DNA from: Saprospiraceae bacterium
GTDB taxonomy: Bacteria; Bacteroidota; Bacteroidia; Chitinophagales; Saprospiraceae
NCBI GenBank assembly: GCA_022841345.1
Contig: JALHRR010000001.1
Location: forward strand, 62,001 to 126,000
Length of the DNA: 64,000 nt
Direction of reading: 5' to 3'
The notes beneath the pieces were generated by a model. That model was not told where the DNA came from. It saw nothing but the letters and a program-made list of their open reading frames with translations, and ran no database searches. The position numbers and the translations under genes were made by a program. This document shows, in pieces, positions 44,346-54,200 of this stretch (within the stretch, counting starts at the first letter, position 1; the number at the start of each line of letters is the position of its first letter).

Positions 44346-46856
44346 TCATCGTTTCACGAATTTACCGGAACGGTATAGTGAATTGTCTGGCAAATAGCCG
44401 CAAATAATATAAACACCGGGCAACAAATCTTTAATAATCAAATCCGTCAATCCGGCAGAAGCTTCAGATATTTCTTGCTTCAAAAGTACCTTCCCATTAA
44501 TATCCATAACACTAATACTTCGCAGACCGCAATCGTCACACTGTACAGTAATGCGATCGGAGGATGGGTTTGGAAAAATTTTAAAATCTACTTTGTTGCT
44601 GTCTGCCTGCTCAGGAACCAATGGTGGACTTGAAGTGACCCAGGGTCTGGCTTGTTTGATACTCAGCTTATTACTGCTGGTAATTTTATACTCTATATCC
44701 ATTGCAAAGTCTTCATCGTCCTGCGCATTGTATAATACCTTGAACTCATCATGAATGACAGACAAATAAGTTCTCATCTCATCCAGAAAGGGCTCCTGCA
44801 TCAATAGTGAATCATCAGGGGCAAGACTGGATCGTTGAATGATAATATAATCGTTATTGCTTTGAGAATACCGGTCCAGCAAGATTTCTTCCGGCAAGGC
44901 AGAGTTGACAGGATTGGTAATGAGCTCTTCGCCTAATTGTGAATTTAAATAAAATGTATTATCGGTATTGTATAATGGATCAGTGCTTACGCCTACACCA
45001 TTTACTTTTTCATCTGAGAAGTTTGGATGACACAATACTCCCATAGCAGCGAGCATATGGTTGACTCTGTAAAAATCTCTTTCTTCAAATGCTCTCAAAT
45101 TCCAAAGACTGGAATATACTTGCTTGATAGATTTTGAGATATGGCCTTCACCGGGATGCTGAGTCTTGGAATCATAGAGGCCGGCTCCATTAAAATTGGG
45201 CAGATCCTCATTGTTGGTACTGGATCTGCATCTGATAGGTGTGCCTGAAGGAAATGATTGTTGTAAGGTTGTCAAATCGTCCAGCATCCATGATGGCATG
45301 GATGCATCTTTGATTTTTTTTCTGAAATCTTTTAGTTTGTCATCGCGTACATTCCTGTCAGATTGAAAGGCTGGATTAGCCATCATTTGTTCTGCTTCCC
45401 TGTACAAATCATTGTGCTTCATGAATTCCACATAATAGTAGAAAGGAATACCAAATCCATCCGGAATCACGCCCTCCGGAAATCCAAAAGTGCGCATTGT
45501 GGCCATGTTGGCGCATTTGGCACCAAATGCATCAGACATTGAAAATGAAATCTCAGATAATGGCAGGATGTCTGTGTACTCTAGATTGAGTGCAGGTTGC
45601 TGTTCCTCCACCGGTCTGATGGATTCAAACCAGTCATTCACTTCTTGCAAAGTGGCTTCTCTGATAAAATATTTGTCCTGCTCCACTTTGAAATAAATAT
45701 AATGATCTACCAAATCAGCAATGGAGTCAATCTCAAGAGGTTCGCGTATAAATGCATTTGGAATGTTGTTCTGAATGGCGCGCAGGTTGACATGCGACAG
45801 GGGAGTTTGAATGACGGAGGTTATTATCCCTCCTACCCTTGGTAAGGCATTGGGTAATCCTTCATACAATACAATGTCTCTGGCACCCGGAACTTCTTCT
45901 AATCCCATAACTCTAAAAAACCCAAATCCTTCCGCCGGATGAAGACCCCAATAATCCACTTCTGCATATACATCTGCTTCAAAAAGAACAGGAACTCTGG
46001 AGTTTTGAAACAATATCTCATCTTCAAAATATTGCTCCTCGTTTCTCTCAGTGATGAAGTATGACAAGTTGTTTTTCAGGAACGGCATATTGGAAGCCAG
46101 CAATTCGTGTGTTCTTTGTACTACTTCAAAACTTTGTCCATGTCCATTACTATAATTGAAGGCAAAGGTGCCCAGTGTACCATTGTTGGAAATACTGGTT
46201 GGGTGAAAAATGACCTGTCCTTTTTTAACATCATCACCCGCAAACGGGATACCCACGGCCCGTGCAAAGTCTTCATGGAGATCAAAGCTCTCACTTTTGA
46301 TAAAATATATAATGGGTGATTGGGCATAAAAATCCGTAATAATATATTTCACATATCCCATTCCATTGAGAAATTCGGACCATTGTACCTGATCCTTTTT
46401 GATGGACATTTTTTTGAATGTTGCAAAATTATCAATGACAGCCAGTCCATTATCATGAGCCACCGGGGTTGCACTATTGAAGGGACTTTGTCTGGGAATA
46501 TTCAAGTATTCAGTCATGTCATCTATACCATCCCCATCCGTATCGAAAGGAGTCTGGATGGGATATTCCAGTACCTGATAATGTTCTGTAGGATAATGGC
46601 CTAATTGCTCAGAAATAAACAATTCTCCCTGGGTACCCAGCGTCATGGAAACAGGGATTTCAAATGCAGAGGCAGTATTATGTCTTATTTTCAATACATA
46701 ATACCGGTCTGACCGGGACTGGATTTTCAAAACCGCTTGTCCGTTGGCGTCAATATTATAATCAAGAATGGGTACTGTCTGAGAGGTAGATATTCCGGCA
46801 GAGAATCCCAGAAAGAGGTACAGTAAAATTGAAATGATTTCTATTGGATTTTTCAT
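44346..46856 (-). CDS. Predicted secreted PEP/pyruvate-binding (PPDK-like) protein with T9SS tail
   Basis: 836 aa from ATG 46856, chosen because it starts at a signal peptide (MKNPIEIISILLYLFLGFSA); an ATG at 46904 is rejected. In order: signal peptide, beta-rich region, a Ca-binding-type loop D-T-D-G-D-G-I-D-D, a swivelling phosphohistidine-like domain with QTPLSHVNLRA (His355), then a PPDK_N ATP-grasp domain (FGAKCANMA; IRCRSSTNNEDLPNFNGAGL; DIEYKI...IKQARPW), and a T9SS type A sorting domain (FKIFPNPSSDRITV...GVYIICGY...GKFVKR). Key nucleotide-binding residues look intact, which is odd for an exported protein. Role unknown. Confidence 0.8.
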   Translation of the reverse strand: MKNPIEIISILLYLFLGFSAGISTSQTVPILDYNIDANGQAVLKIQSRSDRYYVLKIRHNTASAFEIPVSMTLGTQGELFISEQLGHYPTEHYQVLEYPIQTPFDTDGDGIDDMTEYLNIPRQSPFNSATPVAHDNGLAVIDNFATFKKMSIKKDQVQWSEFLNGMGYVKYIITDFYAQSPIIYFIKSESFDLHEDFARAVGIPFAGDDVKKGQVIFHPTSISNNGTLGTFAFNYSNGHGQSFEVVQRTHELLASNMPFLKNNLSYFITERNEEQYFEDEILFQNSRVPVLFEADVYAEVDYWGLHPAEGFGFFRVMGLEEVPGARDIVLYEGLPNALPRVGGIITSVIQTPLSHVNLRAIQNNIPNAFIREPLEIDSIADLVDHYIYFKVEQDKYFIREATLQEVNDWFESIRPVEEQQPALNLEYTDILPLSEISFSMSDAFGAKCANMATMRTFGFPEGVIPDGFGIPFYYYVEFMKHNDLYREAEQMMANPAFQSDRNVRDDKLKDFRKKIKDASMPSWMLDDLTTLQQSFPSGTPIRCRSSTNNEDLPNFNGAGLYDSKTQHPGEGHISKSIKQVYSSLWNLRAFEERDFYRVNHMLAAMGVLCHPNFSDEKVNGVGVSTDPLYNTDNTFYLNSQLGEELITNPVNSALPEEILLDRYSQSNNDYIIIQRSSLAPDDSLLMQEPFLDEMRTYLSVIHDEFKVLYNAQDDEDFAMDIEYKITSSNKLSIKQARPWVTSSPPLVPEQADSNKVDFKIFPNPSSDRITVQCDDCGLRSISVMDINGKVLLKQEISEASAGLTDLIIKDLLPGVYIICGYLPDNSLYRSGKFVKR

Positions 46857-47147
46857 AATAATTTCGGATTTCACATTTTCACAAAAGCTATTCAGGACCG
46901 GCAAAACCTGTCCCGATTTTCTACTCTACCTCTCCGCTGAAATTAAATCTCAAACCCTGTACGGATAAAAATCCATCGCTAATATGGAATTGTGGATAAA
47001 AATAATACGGAAAAAGGGTTGATCCAAATGAATTGGAGCGATTACCTGTTTTTATTGGTTATTAACTTTTGCAAAAAATGGTAGTAAAAGGTGGACAAAG
47101 GGTTTGCCTGGAGATCTGGGTGGGAAGATCTGGGATGGTAAATTACT

Positions 47148-47207
47148 AAAGTGTAAAGTGAAATGCTCTAAAAGTGTAAAATGAAATGCTCTAAAAGTGT
47201 AAAGTGC
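47148..47207. repeat. 23-bp tandem repeat, 2.6 copies
   Basis: Units at 47148-47170 and 47171-47193 (AAAGTGTAAAGTGAAATGCT then CTA, one mismatch between copies) and a partial third to 47207. Each unit contains two AAAGTG-like half repeats. The gap 46857-47258 otherwise has no gene; the region downstream of the hydrolase (minus strand) starts here. Confidence 0.9.
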
Positions 47208-47258
47208 TTTTCACTTAGACCGTGTTTCCTGTGGAAGAGCGGGGAGATAAGCAGATAT

Positions 47259-48200
47259 TTAATTCGCCAATATCTCTTCCTCTTCCTCATTTTTTTGATA
47301 GTCATACTTACCGGCGATATACTCTTTGCCTGAGATAATATCAAACATTTCGAGTATGCTGGTAGCCAGCAAATCTTTCTGCGGAATAGCCAGGAAATGG
47401 GGTTGCTCAGGTATCATCAGGATTTTAAGAAAAGGCACTCTATTGGCCTTTTTTTCTATGTATTTGGCATTAGTAGTATAGACCAGCTCATCCTTTTCTC
47501 CCTGAATATAGATAATAGGTTTGCGCAATTTTGCCCAAATATCCTGCATGCCTTCAAGCTCTTTTCTATGGCTGAATTTTTCTGCTGTAGCAACACAGAG
47601 TACTTTTGGAAAGATCCAGCTGGTAACACTGTATCTCATGAGATGTGAAATCAGATATACCTTTTCTTCTCCCGGCGCTATGGCCGGAGCACCCAGAACC
47701 AATCCATCAACAAGATCCGGATAATCTGCAGCCAATCTCGCCGCTATCGGTCCGCCGTATGAAACGCCCAGAACAATGACCTGATTTCTGCAACTGCGAA
47801 GACTGTCCAGAATGGGCCGGATCATGTCTGATTGCTGTTGAATGGAGGTCACCGGATCACCAAAACCAGAATACCCATATCCCGGACGATCCATCACAAA
47901 TATTTGAAATTTATTGGCAAGATGCTTATGCGTCATCAGCTGATTGAATACACTCATAGAACTGGGTGCACCATGGATCAACAATAAGGTTGGCAAGCTA
48001 TCTGCTCCTGTTGATGCATATCTGATTTTGCGACCATGGGATTCATAGTATCCGATCTTGATTTCCTGATCCTTCTCTTTAAAAAAGGCAGAAATATCTT
48101 CATCCTGACTTCTAAATTGAAGTGTAGCACAACCATTCGAAAAAATGGCCAGCGCTATAATATAAAATATCCACATAAAAGGTTTTTGAATCATTGTCAC
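47259..48200 (-). CDS. Alpha/beta-hydrolase, predicted lipoprotein
   Basis: 313 aa. N-terminal helix then a lipobox-like SNGC, giving lipid-modified Cys24. Hydrolase core: LLIHGAPSS oxyanion loop, nucleophile Ser147 in GVSYGG, Asp237 in GEKDEL and His268 in EQPHFL complete the triad. The C-terminal ~20 residues are very acidic (EEEEE). Substrate unknown. It lies 72 nt after the nitronate monooxygenase gene on the same strand and may be co-transcribed. Confidence 0.85.
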   Translation of the reverse strand: MTMIQKPFMWIFYIIALAIFSNGCATLQFRSQDEDISAFFKEKDQEIKIGYYESHGRKIRYASTGADSLPTLLLIHGAPSSMSVFNQLMTHKHLANKFQIFVMDRPGYGYSGFGDPVTSIQQQSDMIRPILDSLRSCRNQVIVLGVSYGGPIAARLAADYPDLVDGLVLGAPAIAPGEEKVYLISHLMRYSVTSWIFPKVLCVATAEKFSHRKELEGMQDIWAKLRKPIIYIQGEKDELVYTTNAKYIEKKANRVPFLKILMIPEQPHFLAIPQKDLLATSILEMFDIISGKEYIAGKYDYQKNEEEEEILAN

Positions 48201-48272
48201 AGAAGAACTTGCTGGTATTTAAAGACTTGAATACCCATAAATGTTCAAAGGACCTTTTTTATTTTACAAAAC

Positions 48273-49286
48273 TTAACTTAATATTTTATCCAGCTGCCCC
48301 TTAGCCTGTTGCAATTCACTCAACATTTTTTGCACTATTTCCCGGCAACTCAGGATTTCATTTACGGCATCAGATGACTGACCTGCCGCCCAGAGACTAT
48401 TATAGTTACCGGGTTTAATGGCTTTCTCCAGCTTATTGACTCCCCTTAATTGTACCAGCATTTTAAAATACTTCTTAGTCCTGGGATTTTTGTTGAGAAA
48501 TCTTTCCATAAAATTCTGCTTGTAGCCCAGCTTTTTGGCATAGGGGGTATTAATGATGCTGCATGGAGTGCCCGAAATTCTGGTTGTCAAAACTATGTCT
48601 TCCAGACCTGCATCCACTATGGCATCCTTGTATTCCTGACTGACAGTTGCTTCATGTGTTGCTATAAACCTGGTCCCAACTGATACTGCTTCTGCACCAA
48701 TCGCCAGCATTGATAACATCGACTGCCCATCTGCAACGCCTCCGGCAGCCACCACAGGCTTGCCCGGGAAGGCTCTCATCAAAGCCGGAATAAGGTTATT
48801 CAACGGGTATGGGCCGGCATGCCCCCCCGCCCCTGCTCCCACGGCTATAAATCCGTCACAGCCAGCATCATAGACTTTTTTTGCATGTTTCAAATTAATA
48901 ACGTCGCAATACACAACTCCCCCATAAGTATGTGCCTCATCGATTACTTCTTTTGGAAAACCAAGGGAAGTAATATAGAAGGGCACTTTGAGGCGAACAC
49001 ATATCTCCAGATGTTTTTTGTACATCGGATTGGTATTCTGGGCAATGATATTCACGCCAAAACTTCCGCCTCCTTCAGGGTGAGTATTTTTGTATTCATG
49101 CAGTCTTTCTATGAGAGACTCCAACTCTCCTTCCTTTCTAAAATTCAAACTTGGAAATACGCCTACAATTCCGTTGTCTATTGCCGCCTGCATCATAGTT
49201 TCATTGGAAACCAGGAACATAGGAGCCATGATGATGGGATAGCGAATATTCAATTGTCGCGTGAATGTATTTTGGATCTCTTTCAT
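48273..49286 (-). CDS. Nitronate monooxygenase family flavoprotein
   Basis: 337 aa FMN-binding TIM barrel: YPIIMAPMFLVSN at the N-terminus, GFIAVGAGAGGHAGPYPLNN (about 144-163, FMN phosphate and catalytic His region), VAAGGVADGQ and AVSVGTRFIATHEA. This matches the NMO/2-nitropropane dioxygenase family, which oxidises nitronates such as propionate-3-nitronate; FabK-like enoyl reductases are related but differ in the His motif. Cytoplasmic detoxification enzyme. Its 5' side faces the second block of mosaic repeats. Confidence 0.9.
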   Translation of the reverse strand: MKEIQNTFTRQLNIRYPIIMAPMFLVSNETMMQAAIDNGIVGVFPSLNFRKEGELESLIERLHEYKNTHPEGGGSFGVNIIAQNTNPMYKKHLEICVRLKVPFYITSLGFPKEVIDEAHTYGGVVYCDVINLKHAKKVYDAGCDGFIAVGAGAGGHAGPYPLNNLIPALMRAFPGKPVVAAGGVADGQSMLSMLAIGAEAVSVGTRFIATHEATVSQEYKDAIVDAGLEDIVLTTRISGTPCSIINTPYAKKLGYKQNFMERFLNKNPRTKKYFKMLVQLRGVNKLEKAIKPGNYNSLWAAGQSSDAVNEILSCREIVQKMLSELQQAKGQLDKILS

Positions 49287-49390
49287 ACTAGTGTCATGAT
49301 AATATTGCCTTAAAGCTAAGAAAGGTATATAAACATTGTAGTTCAGACAAAGTTAATTGTTGAAATCCTTAATTGCCGAATTATTGAATG

Positions 49391-49551
49391 AAACAGCCCG
49401 GGTAGAGGTAGGCTGCGCCTGCGGAATTTGAGTAGATAGCGTGTGTCGGGCTGCGCCCGGTGTGTGCAAGTTGCATCTGCAACGCGGGATGTGGTTCGCT
49501 ACGCTCACGGGACGAATTGTGAGTGGGGAGTGTGTGTAAGGAAACAGCCGA
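49391..49551 (+). repeat. Mosaic repeat, third module (plus orientation)
   Basis: AAACAGCCCGGG, TAGGCTGCGCCT, a CGGGCTGCGCCCGG hairpin, GTTGCATCTGCAAC hairpin, GGGATGTGGTTCGCT, GCTCACGGGA, GAATTGTGAGTG and AACAGCCG, the same order as the minus strand of 22487-22651. Short open frames here are by-products. Confidence 0.7.
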
Positions 49552-49620
49552 CTAAGCGGGGGCAAACTGCCGGAAAGGAGTTGCAGTTATTTACTATGAA
49601 TTCCCTTTATAAGTCACAGA

Positions 49621-49700
49621 TGGTCCGGGTCTCCAGACCCGGATCAAAAACTCAAACACTGAACCAACACCCTTCACAAGCTGGCGTCTCCTGACGCCTA
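49621..49700 (-). repeat. Mosaic repeat, leader module (inverted)
   Basis: On the minus strand: GGCGTCAGGAGACGCCAG and CTTGTG, then GAGTTTTTGATCC and a CCGGGTCTGGAGACCCGG hairpin, which are the blocks found in the leader modules at 22043, 26263 and 27428. Confidence 0.7.
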
Positions 49701-49784
49701 AGGGCAAAGTTTCGCTTCACTCAAATGCTGAAATGAGTTTGCTAATCCTATCAGCATTAAATCACAGTGAAAAGTTGTGCCGAT

Positions 49785-49905
49785 CCTGTAAGCAAAAGCG
49801 TCACCTTTGGCAGCGTAGCTGGCAAAGATGTCACCTTTTTGCGTCAGCAAACAGGCGTCACCCCTTCACAGGCGCAGCCTGGAAGGGGCGTCACCATCCT
49901 ACGAC
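49785..49905 (-). repeat. Mosaic repeat, hairpins followed by GTGAC (inverted)
   Basis: Two stem-loops (49805-49827, CTTTGGCAGC arm; 49861-49888, CCCCTTC arm) read on the minus strand are each followed by GGTGAC. This is the same layout as the GTGAT arrays at 22.2, 24.2 and 27.6 kb, but with other stems. Confidence 0.65.
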
Positions 49906-49984
49906 AAATGCCCCTTAAAAAATTCTTGCACGATATTTGAAGGTGAATACCTTAGTGCGCTCAAAATCGCATTTGAATCCATTC

Positions 49985-50983
49985 ATGAAAGCCATTATCC
50001 CTGTTGCCGGAGCCGGTACCAATCTGAGACCTCACACATATACCCAACCCAAGCCACTGATTCCTGTGGCCGGTAAACCCATTTTGTCCTTCATCATTGA
50101 TCGGTTGATTCAAAGTGGCGTAAACGATTTTATTTTTGTAATCGGTTATCTGGGAGAGAAAATTCGACTTTTTGTAGAGCAAAAATATCCGGGAATCAGA
50201 AAAGAATTTATCTATCAGGAACCCCGGCTAGGGTCTGCTCATGCCATACGATTGGCTGTGGAGTATTTGAAAAAATCAGAAGAAATCGTCATACAATTCG
50301 GGGATACTATTGTCGATCTGGACATGAAGAAATTTTTATCTTCCGAAAATTCCGCCATAGCCGTAAAAAGAATAGAACATCCCCAATCATTTGGTGTGGC
50401 AGAAATGAATAAAGAAAGACTCATTCTCAAAATCATTGAAAAACCAAAGATTCCCAAATCAAACTGGGCCTTAGTAGGGCTGTATAAGATAAATGATCTG
50501 GAAGCTTTTATTAAAGCGCTGGAGTTTATTATCTCCCATGATATAAAAACATATTCTGAGTTTCAGTTGACTGATGCTTTGATGCATTTGATCGAACAAG
50601 GGCAAAAATTTTATGGATTTGAAGTGGATAACTGGTGGGACTGTGGACAGAAAGATCAATTGCTCCAAACAAATGCACTTCTACTGGATAAGGAAGCCAT
50701 CAGGGAAAATCCCGGGGTGAAACTGGAACGCACTATCCTGATTCCACCGGTGAGTATTGGGGCGCATTGTCATATCACAGATTCCATTATCGGACCTCAT
50801 GTGACTATTGGAGAATCCAGCAGGATTCAAAAATCAGTTATTTGGAATTCCATCATTGGAAATTTCAGCAAACTGGATGAGGCTGTCCTGAAAAAATCTG
50901 TCATTGGAAATGATGTCATCATAAAAGGATTTTCTCAAAGCCTCAATATTGGGGATAATGCTGATATAGATCTGAGTCTGTAA
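49985..50983 (+). CDS. Sugar-1-phosphate nucleotidyltransferase with left-handed beta-helix tail
   Basis: 332 aa from ATG 49985, which places the family start MKAIIPVAGAG at the N-terminus; an in-frame ATG at 49937 adds 16 unrelated residues. Signature GAGTNLRPHTYTQPKPL (9-25) with activating Lys23, then a D-T-I-V-D metal site (FGDTIVD) and WWDCGQ. The C-terminal ~90 residues are hexapeptide repeats (IIGPHVTIG, VIGNDVIIKG). RmlA/GCD1-like; makes an NDP-sugar from a hexose-1-phosphate. Base and sugar are not certain. Not adjacent to the polysaccharide locus. Confidence 0.88.
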   Translation: MKAIIPVAGAGTNLRPHTYTQPKPLIPVAGKPILSFIIDRLIQSGVNDFIFVIGYLGEKIRLFVEQKYPGIRKEFIYQEPRLGSAHAIRLAVEYLKKSEEIVIQFGDTIVDLDMKKFLSSENSAIAVKRIEHPQSFGVAEMNKERLILKIIEKPKIPKSNWALVGLYKINDLEAFIKALEFIISHDIKTYSEFQLTDALMHLIEQGQKFYGFEVDNWWDCGQKDQLLQTNALLLDKEAIRENPGVKLERTILIPPVSIGAHCHITDSIIGPHVTIGESSRIQKSVIWNSIIGNFSKLDEAVLKKSVIGNDVIIKGFSQSLNIGDNADIDLSL

Positions 50984-51240
50984 TTAAGTGTTATTGCTCA
51001 ATTTGGCCTGATCTTTGATAATTCTTTGAAAATGATCGATTTGATTTAATAGAGAGATATGAACGCGTCATTATATATTTATAATTATAATGTATAAATA
51101 TTTATAATCGCTTTCTTACTTTTGTGGCGGATAGGATTCATACGGAAAATCTGGAAATGGTATTGCAAACCATATTATGCTTTTACAAGTATGTATGCCT
51201 GTCATATATTTAGTTTACCCTTCTGAATTGAGAAGCACCG
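50984..51240 (+). promoter_or_regulatory. AT-rich upstream region with -7 box for the SprB-repeat protein
   Basis: TACTTTTG at 51117-51124 fits the TAnnTTTG -7 element; the spacing to a -33 TTTG is not convincing. Just upstream (51072-51108) lies a TATAAT/ATTATA-rich run. The leader would be about 110 nt long. No gene seen in the gap. Confidence 0.4.
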
Positions 51241-54200
51241 ATGAAAGCAGCAATACACGTACTGGCAATCCTGACACTATTTGGATCCACCTTCCTATAT
51301 TCCCAACAAGGTGTTCAGTCACAACTTGAAGACAAAATTTCCAAACAAAAGCCGCCTGGCGCCATTGCCCGGGAAGTGGCTAAAAGAAAAGATCAATTTG
51401 CCAATATTCAGAAAGAATCTGTTTTCAGGACCATTCATTCTCAGGATGTAAGGAGAGACCTGAGACAAAGTATTCCCACAGCATTATTACTGGAGCCTGA
51501 TTTTGAAAAAATAAAACCCTCCCTTCGTAGCAAACCGGAAGTTTTATTGCTTGAACTGCCATTTGCAAATAATCAGACAATTACACTGGAATTATATGCC
51601 CAAAGCCCATTCACTTCAGAATACAAACTGAAGACCTCTGATGGAAGAATTTTCAGCGCTCCGAATCAGATTCATTACAGGGGAATAGTCAAAGGCCATA
51701 CCGGTTCATTAGCCGGTATTTCTATCTCAGGCAATGAAATTTCCGGAATTATTTCAACTCAGGAGAATGGTTCCTGGGTACTTGGGCGCGTGGAGGATGA
51801 AGAGACCTTGCACGTATTGTTTCCCGGGGATGATATTCCACTGGCACCCGGATTTGAATGTCATGCTCCTGAAACGAAGCTTGCGATACTGCCGGAAGAC
51901 CTGGAACCAACCAGTAGCCGAGCCCTTACAGATTGCATCGGACTTTATCTGGAAGTAGATTTTAATATGTATGTAAATCGCTCCAGCAATGTCAACAATG
52001 TGAATACCTGGATAAATTCTGTATTTAACAATGTCGGTATTATTTATGCCAACGAACAAATTAATCTTCAGATCAATGAAGTATTTGTTTGGACAACACC
52101 TGATTCTTACAGTACCAATACCGAAACTGCACTTAATCAATTTGGAGCGGCTACTCCAACATTTGATGGCAATTTGGCCCATTTAATCCAATTGGCAAAT
52201 GGTACTTTGGCGGGAATTGCCTGGGTGGATATATTATGTGGCCCCCAGCAGTTTAAATACGGGGTGAGCAGGGTACAAAGCAACTTTCAAAACTATCCTA
52301 CATACAACTGGACAGTGTTGGTGCTAACACATGAGTTGGGGCATAATATTGGTTCTCCTCATACACATTCCTGTACCTGGCCCGGAGGAGCGATAGATAA
52401 TTGTTTTCAGGTAGAAGGCAATTGCAGTCCCGGACCTGCTCCGGGGCCGGGAGGTGGTACTATTATGAGCTATTGTCATTTATCAGGAGGTCCCGGCATT
52501 AATTTCGCAAATGGTTTCGGAACCTTGCCGGGAAATCGAATCCGGAATCGAGTTTCAAATGGTAATTGCCTGGAAGAATGCGGAGCCGGCGATCCATGCA
52601 CAGGATTAAGCGCTGCTTCCACACCCACGGGGACATCATGTGGTCAAAATAATGGCAGTATATCCATTTCTCCCAGCGGTGGAACTGCCCCCTATACAAC
52701 CAGTATCGGAGGAAGCTTCTCCAGTCAGACCGTGTATAATAATCTAAGTTCAGGAAATTACACAGTCACTGTCAGAGATGCCAATAGTTGCGAAACCTCT
52801 TCAAGTGTAGTAGTCGCAGCATCCAGTGGTATCAATCTTAATCTGAATATTCAGGCAACTACTTGCGGGTTAAATAATGGAAGCATTCAAGTCTCGCCTT
52901 CAGGAGGACAAGCACCTTATTCATACAATATTGGTTTTGGAAATGTTACGAATAATTTTTTCTCAAATTTGAGCAGCGGTTCCTATACAGTCACAGTAAC
53001 ATCCAATAATGGTTGCACTGCAACCGCAAATGCAGTAGTCAATAGTTCAAATGCCATCTCAGCTTCTGCTGTTGCCCAGCCTACTACTTGCGGACTCAGC
53101 AATGGAAGTATCAGCATAACGCCGTCAGGTGGGGGAACACCCTATCTATATGATATCGGAAATGGCCCGGGAGGAAGTGCAACTTTCAATAACCTGGCAT
53201 CAGGTACCTATACGGTCACGGTCACAAATGTAAATGCATGCACCACCACAGCTTCTGCTACAGTGGCTGCTTCCCAGGCGATTACTTTGACAACAAATAT
53301 CACGCATACAACCTGCAATCTGAGCAATGGATCCATTACAATTAATGCATCAAATACTACGGGTGCTGTGCAGTATTCGGTCAATGGAAACACCCAAAGC
53401 ACTAATGTTTTTTCTAACCTGAGCTCAGGAAACTATAACGTGATGGTAACTGATGCTGCAGGCTGCACCAAGACCAATGTAAGTGTGGTAAATGCCTCAA
53501 CTGCTTTAAATATTTCAACACAAACTACCAATGCCAATTGCGGACTCAATCAGGGAACTATCACTGTTAACGTATCCTCCGGGACCGCACCTTACTCTTA
53601 TAATTTTGGTACAGGCAACCAGGCCAGCAATACAAAAACCAATCTGGCTGCAGGAACTTATACGATAACAGTAACTGATGCTTCATCCTGCACCAAGACA
53701 GCGCAGGCAGTCGTACAAAGTACACCTGCTGTCAGTTTTACCGCTCAAACTACAGCGGCATTCTGTGGGTCTAATAACGGAACAATCACAATAAATGCTA
53801 CCGGAGGAAATGGAATCTTTACCTACAGCATTGGGGGTTCCTTTGTTTCAACCTCTATATTTAACAATTTGGCGGCCTCAACCTATACGGTTACTGTTCA
53901 GGATAGCAATGGGTGTACCATTTCTCAGTCAGTTTTAGTCAGTTTAGTCAGTAATTTATCCGGCACAATTGCAGTTACAGGCAATATTACTTGCCCCGGT
54001 GGAAGTAATGGAGCGCTTCAGGTGAATATTTCAGGAGGCTTACCGACATACAATATAACATGGTCCAACGGCCAGACAAGTGCCTCCATCACTAATCTCA
54101 GTGCCGGAACTTATACGGTTACAGTTACAGATGCTTTAGGTTGCCAAAAAACTTCATCTCAAACTATATCGCAACCACCACCTTTTTCAATCAATCCAGC

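Noticed and set aside
49443-50076. Several 60-80-codon frames before the nucleotidyltransferase
   Set aside because: They cover the inverted mosaic repeats and hairpins or the 5' end of the real gene in another frame; no family resemblance.
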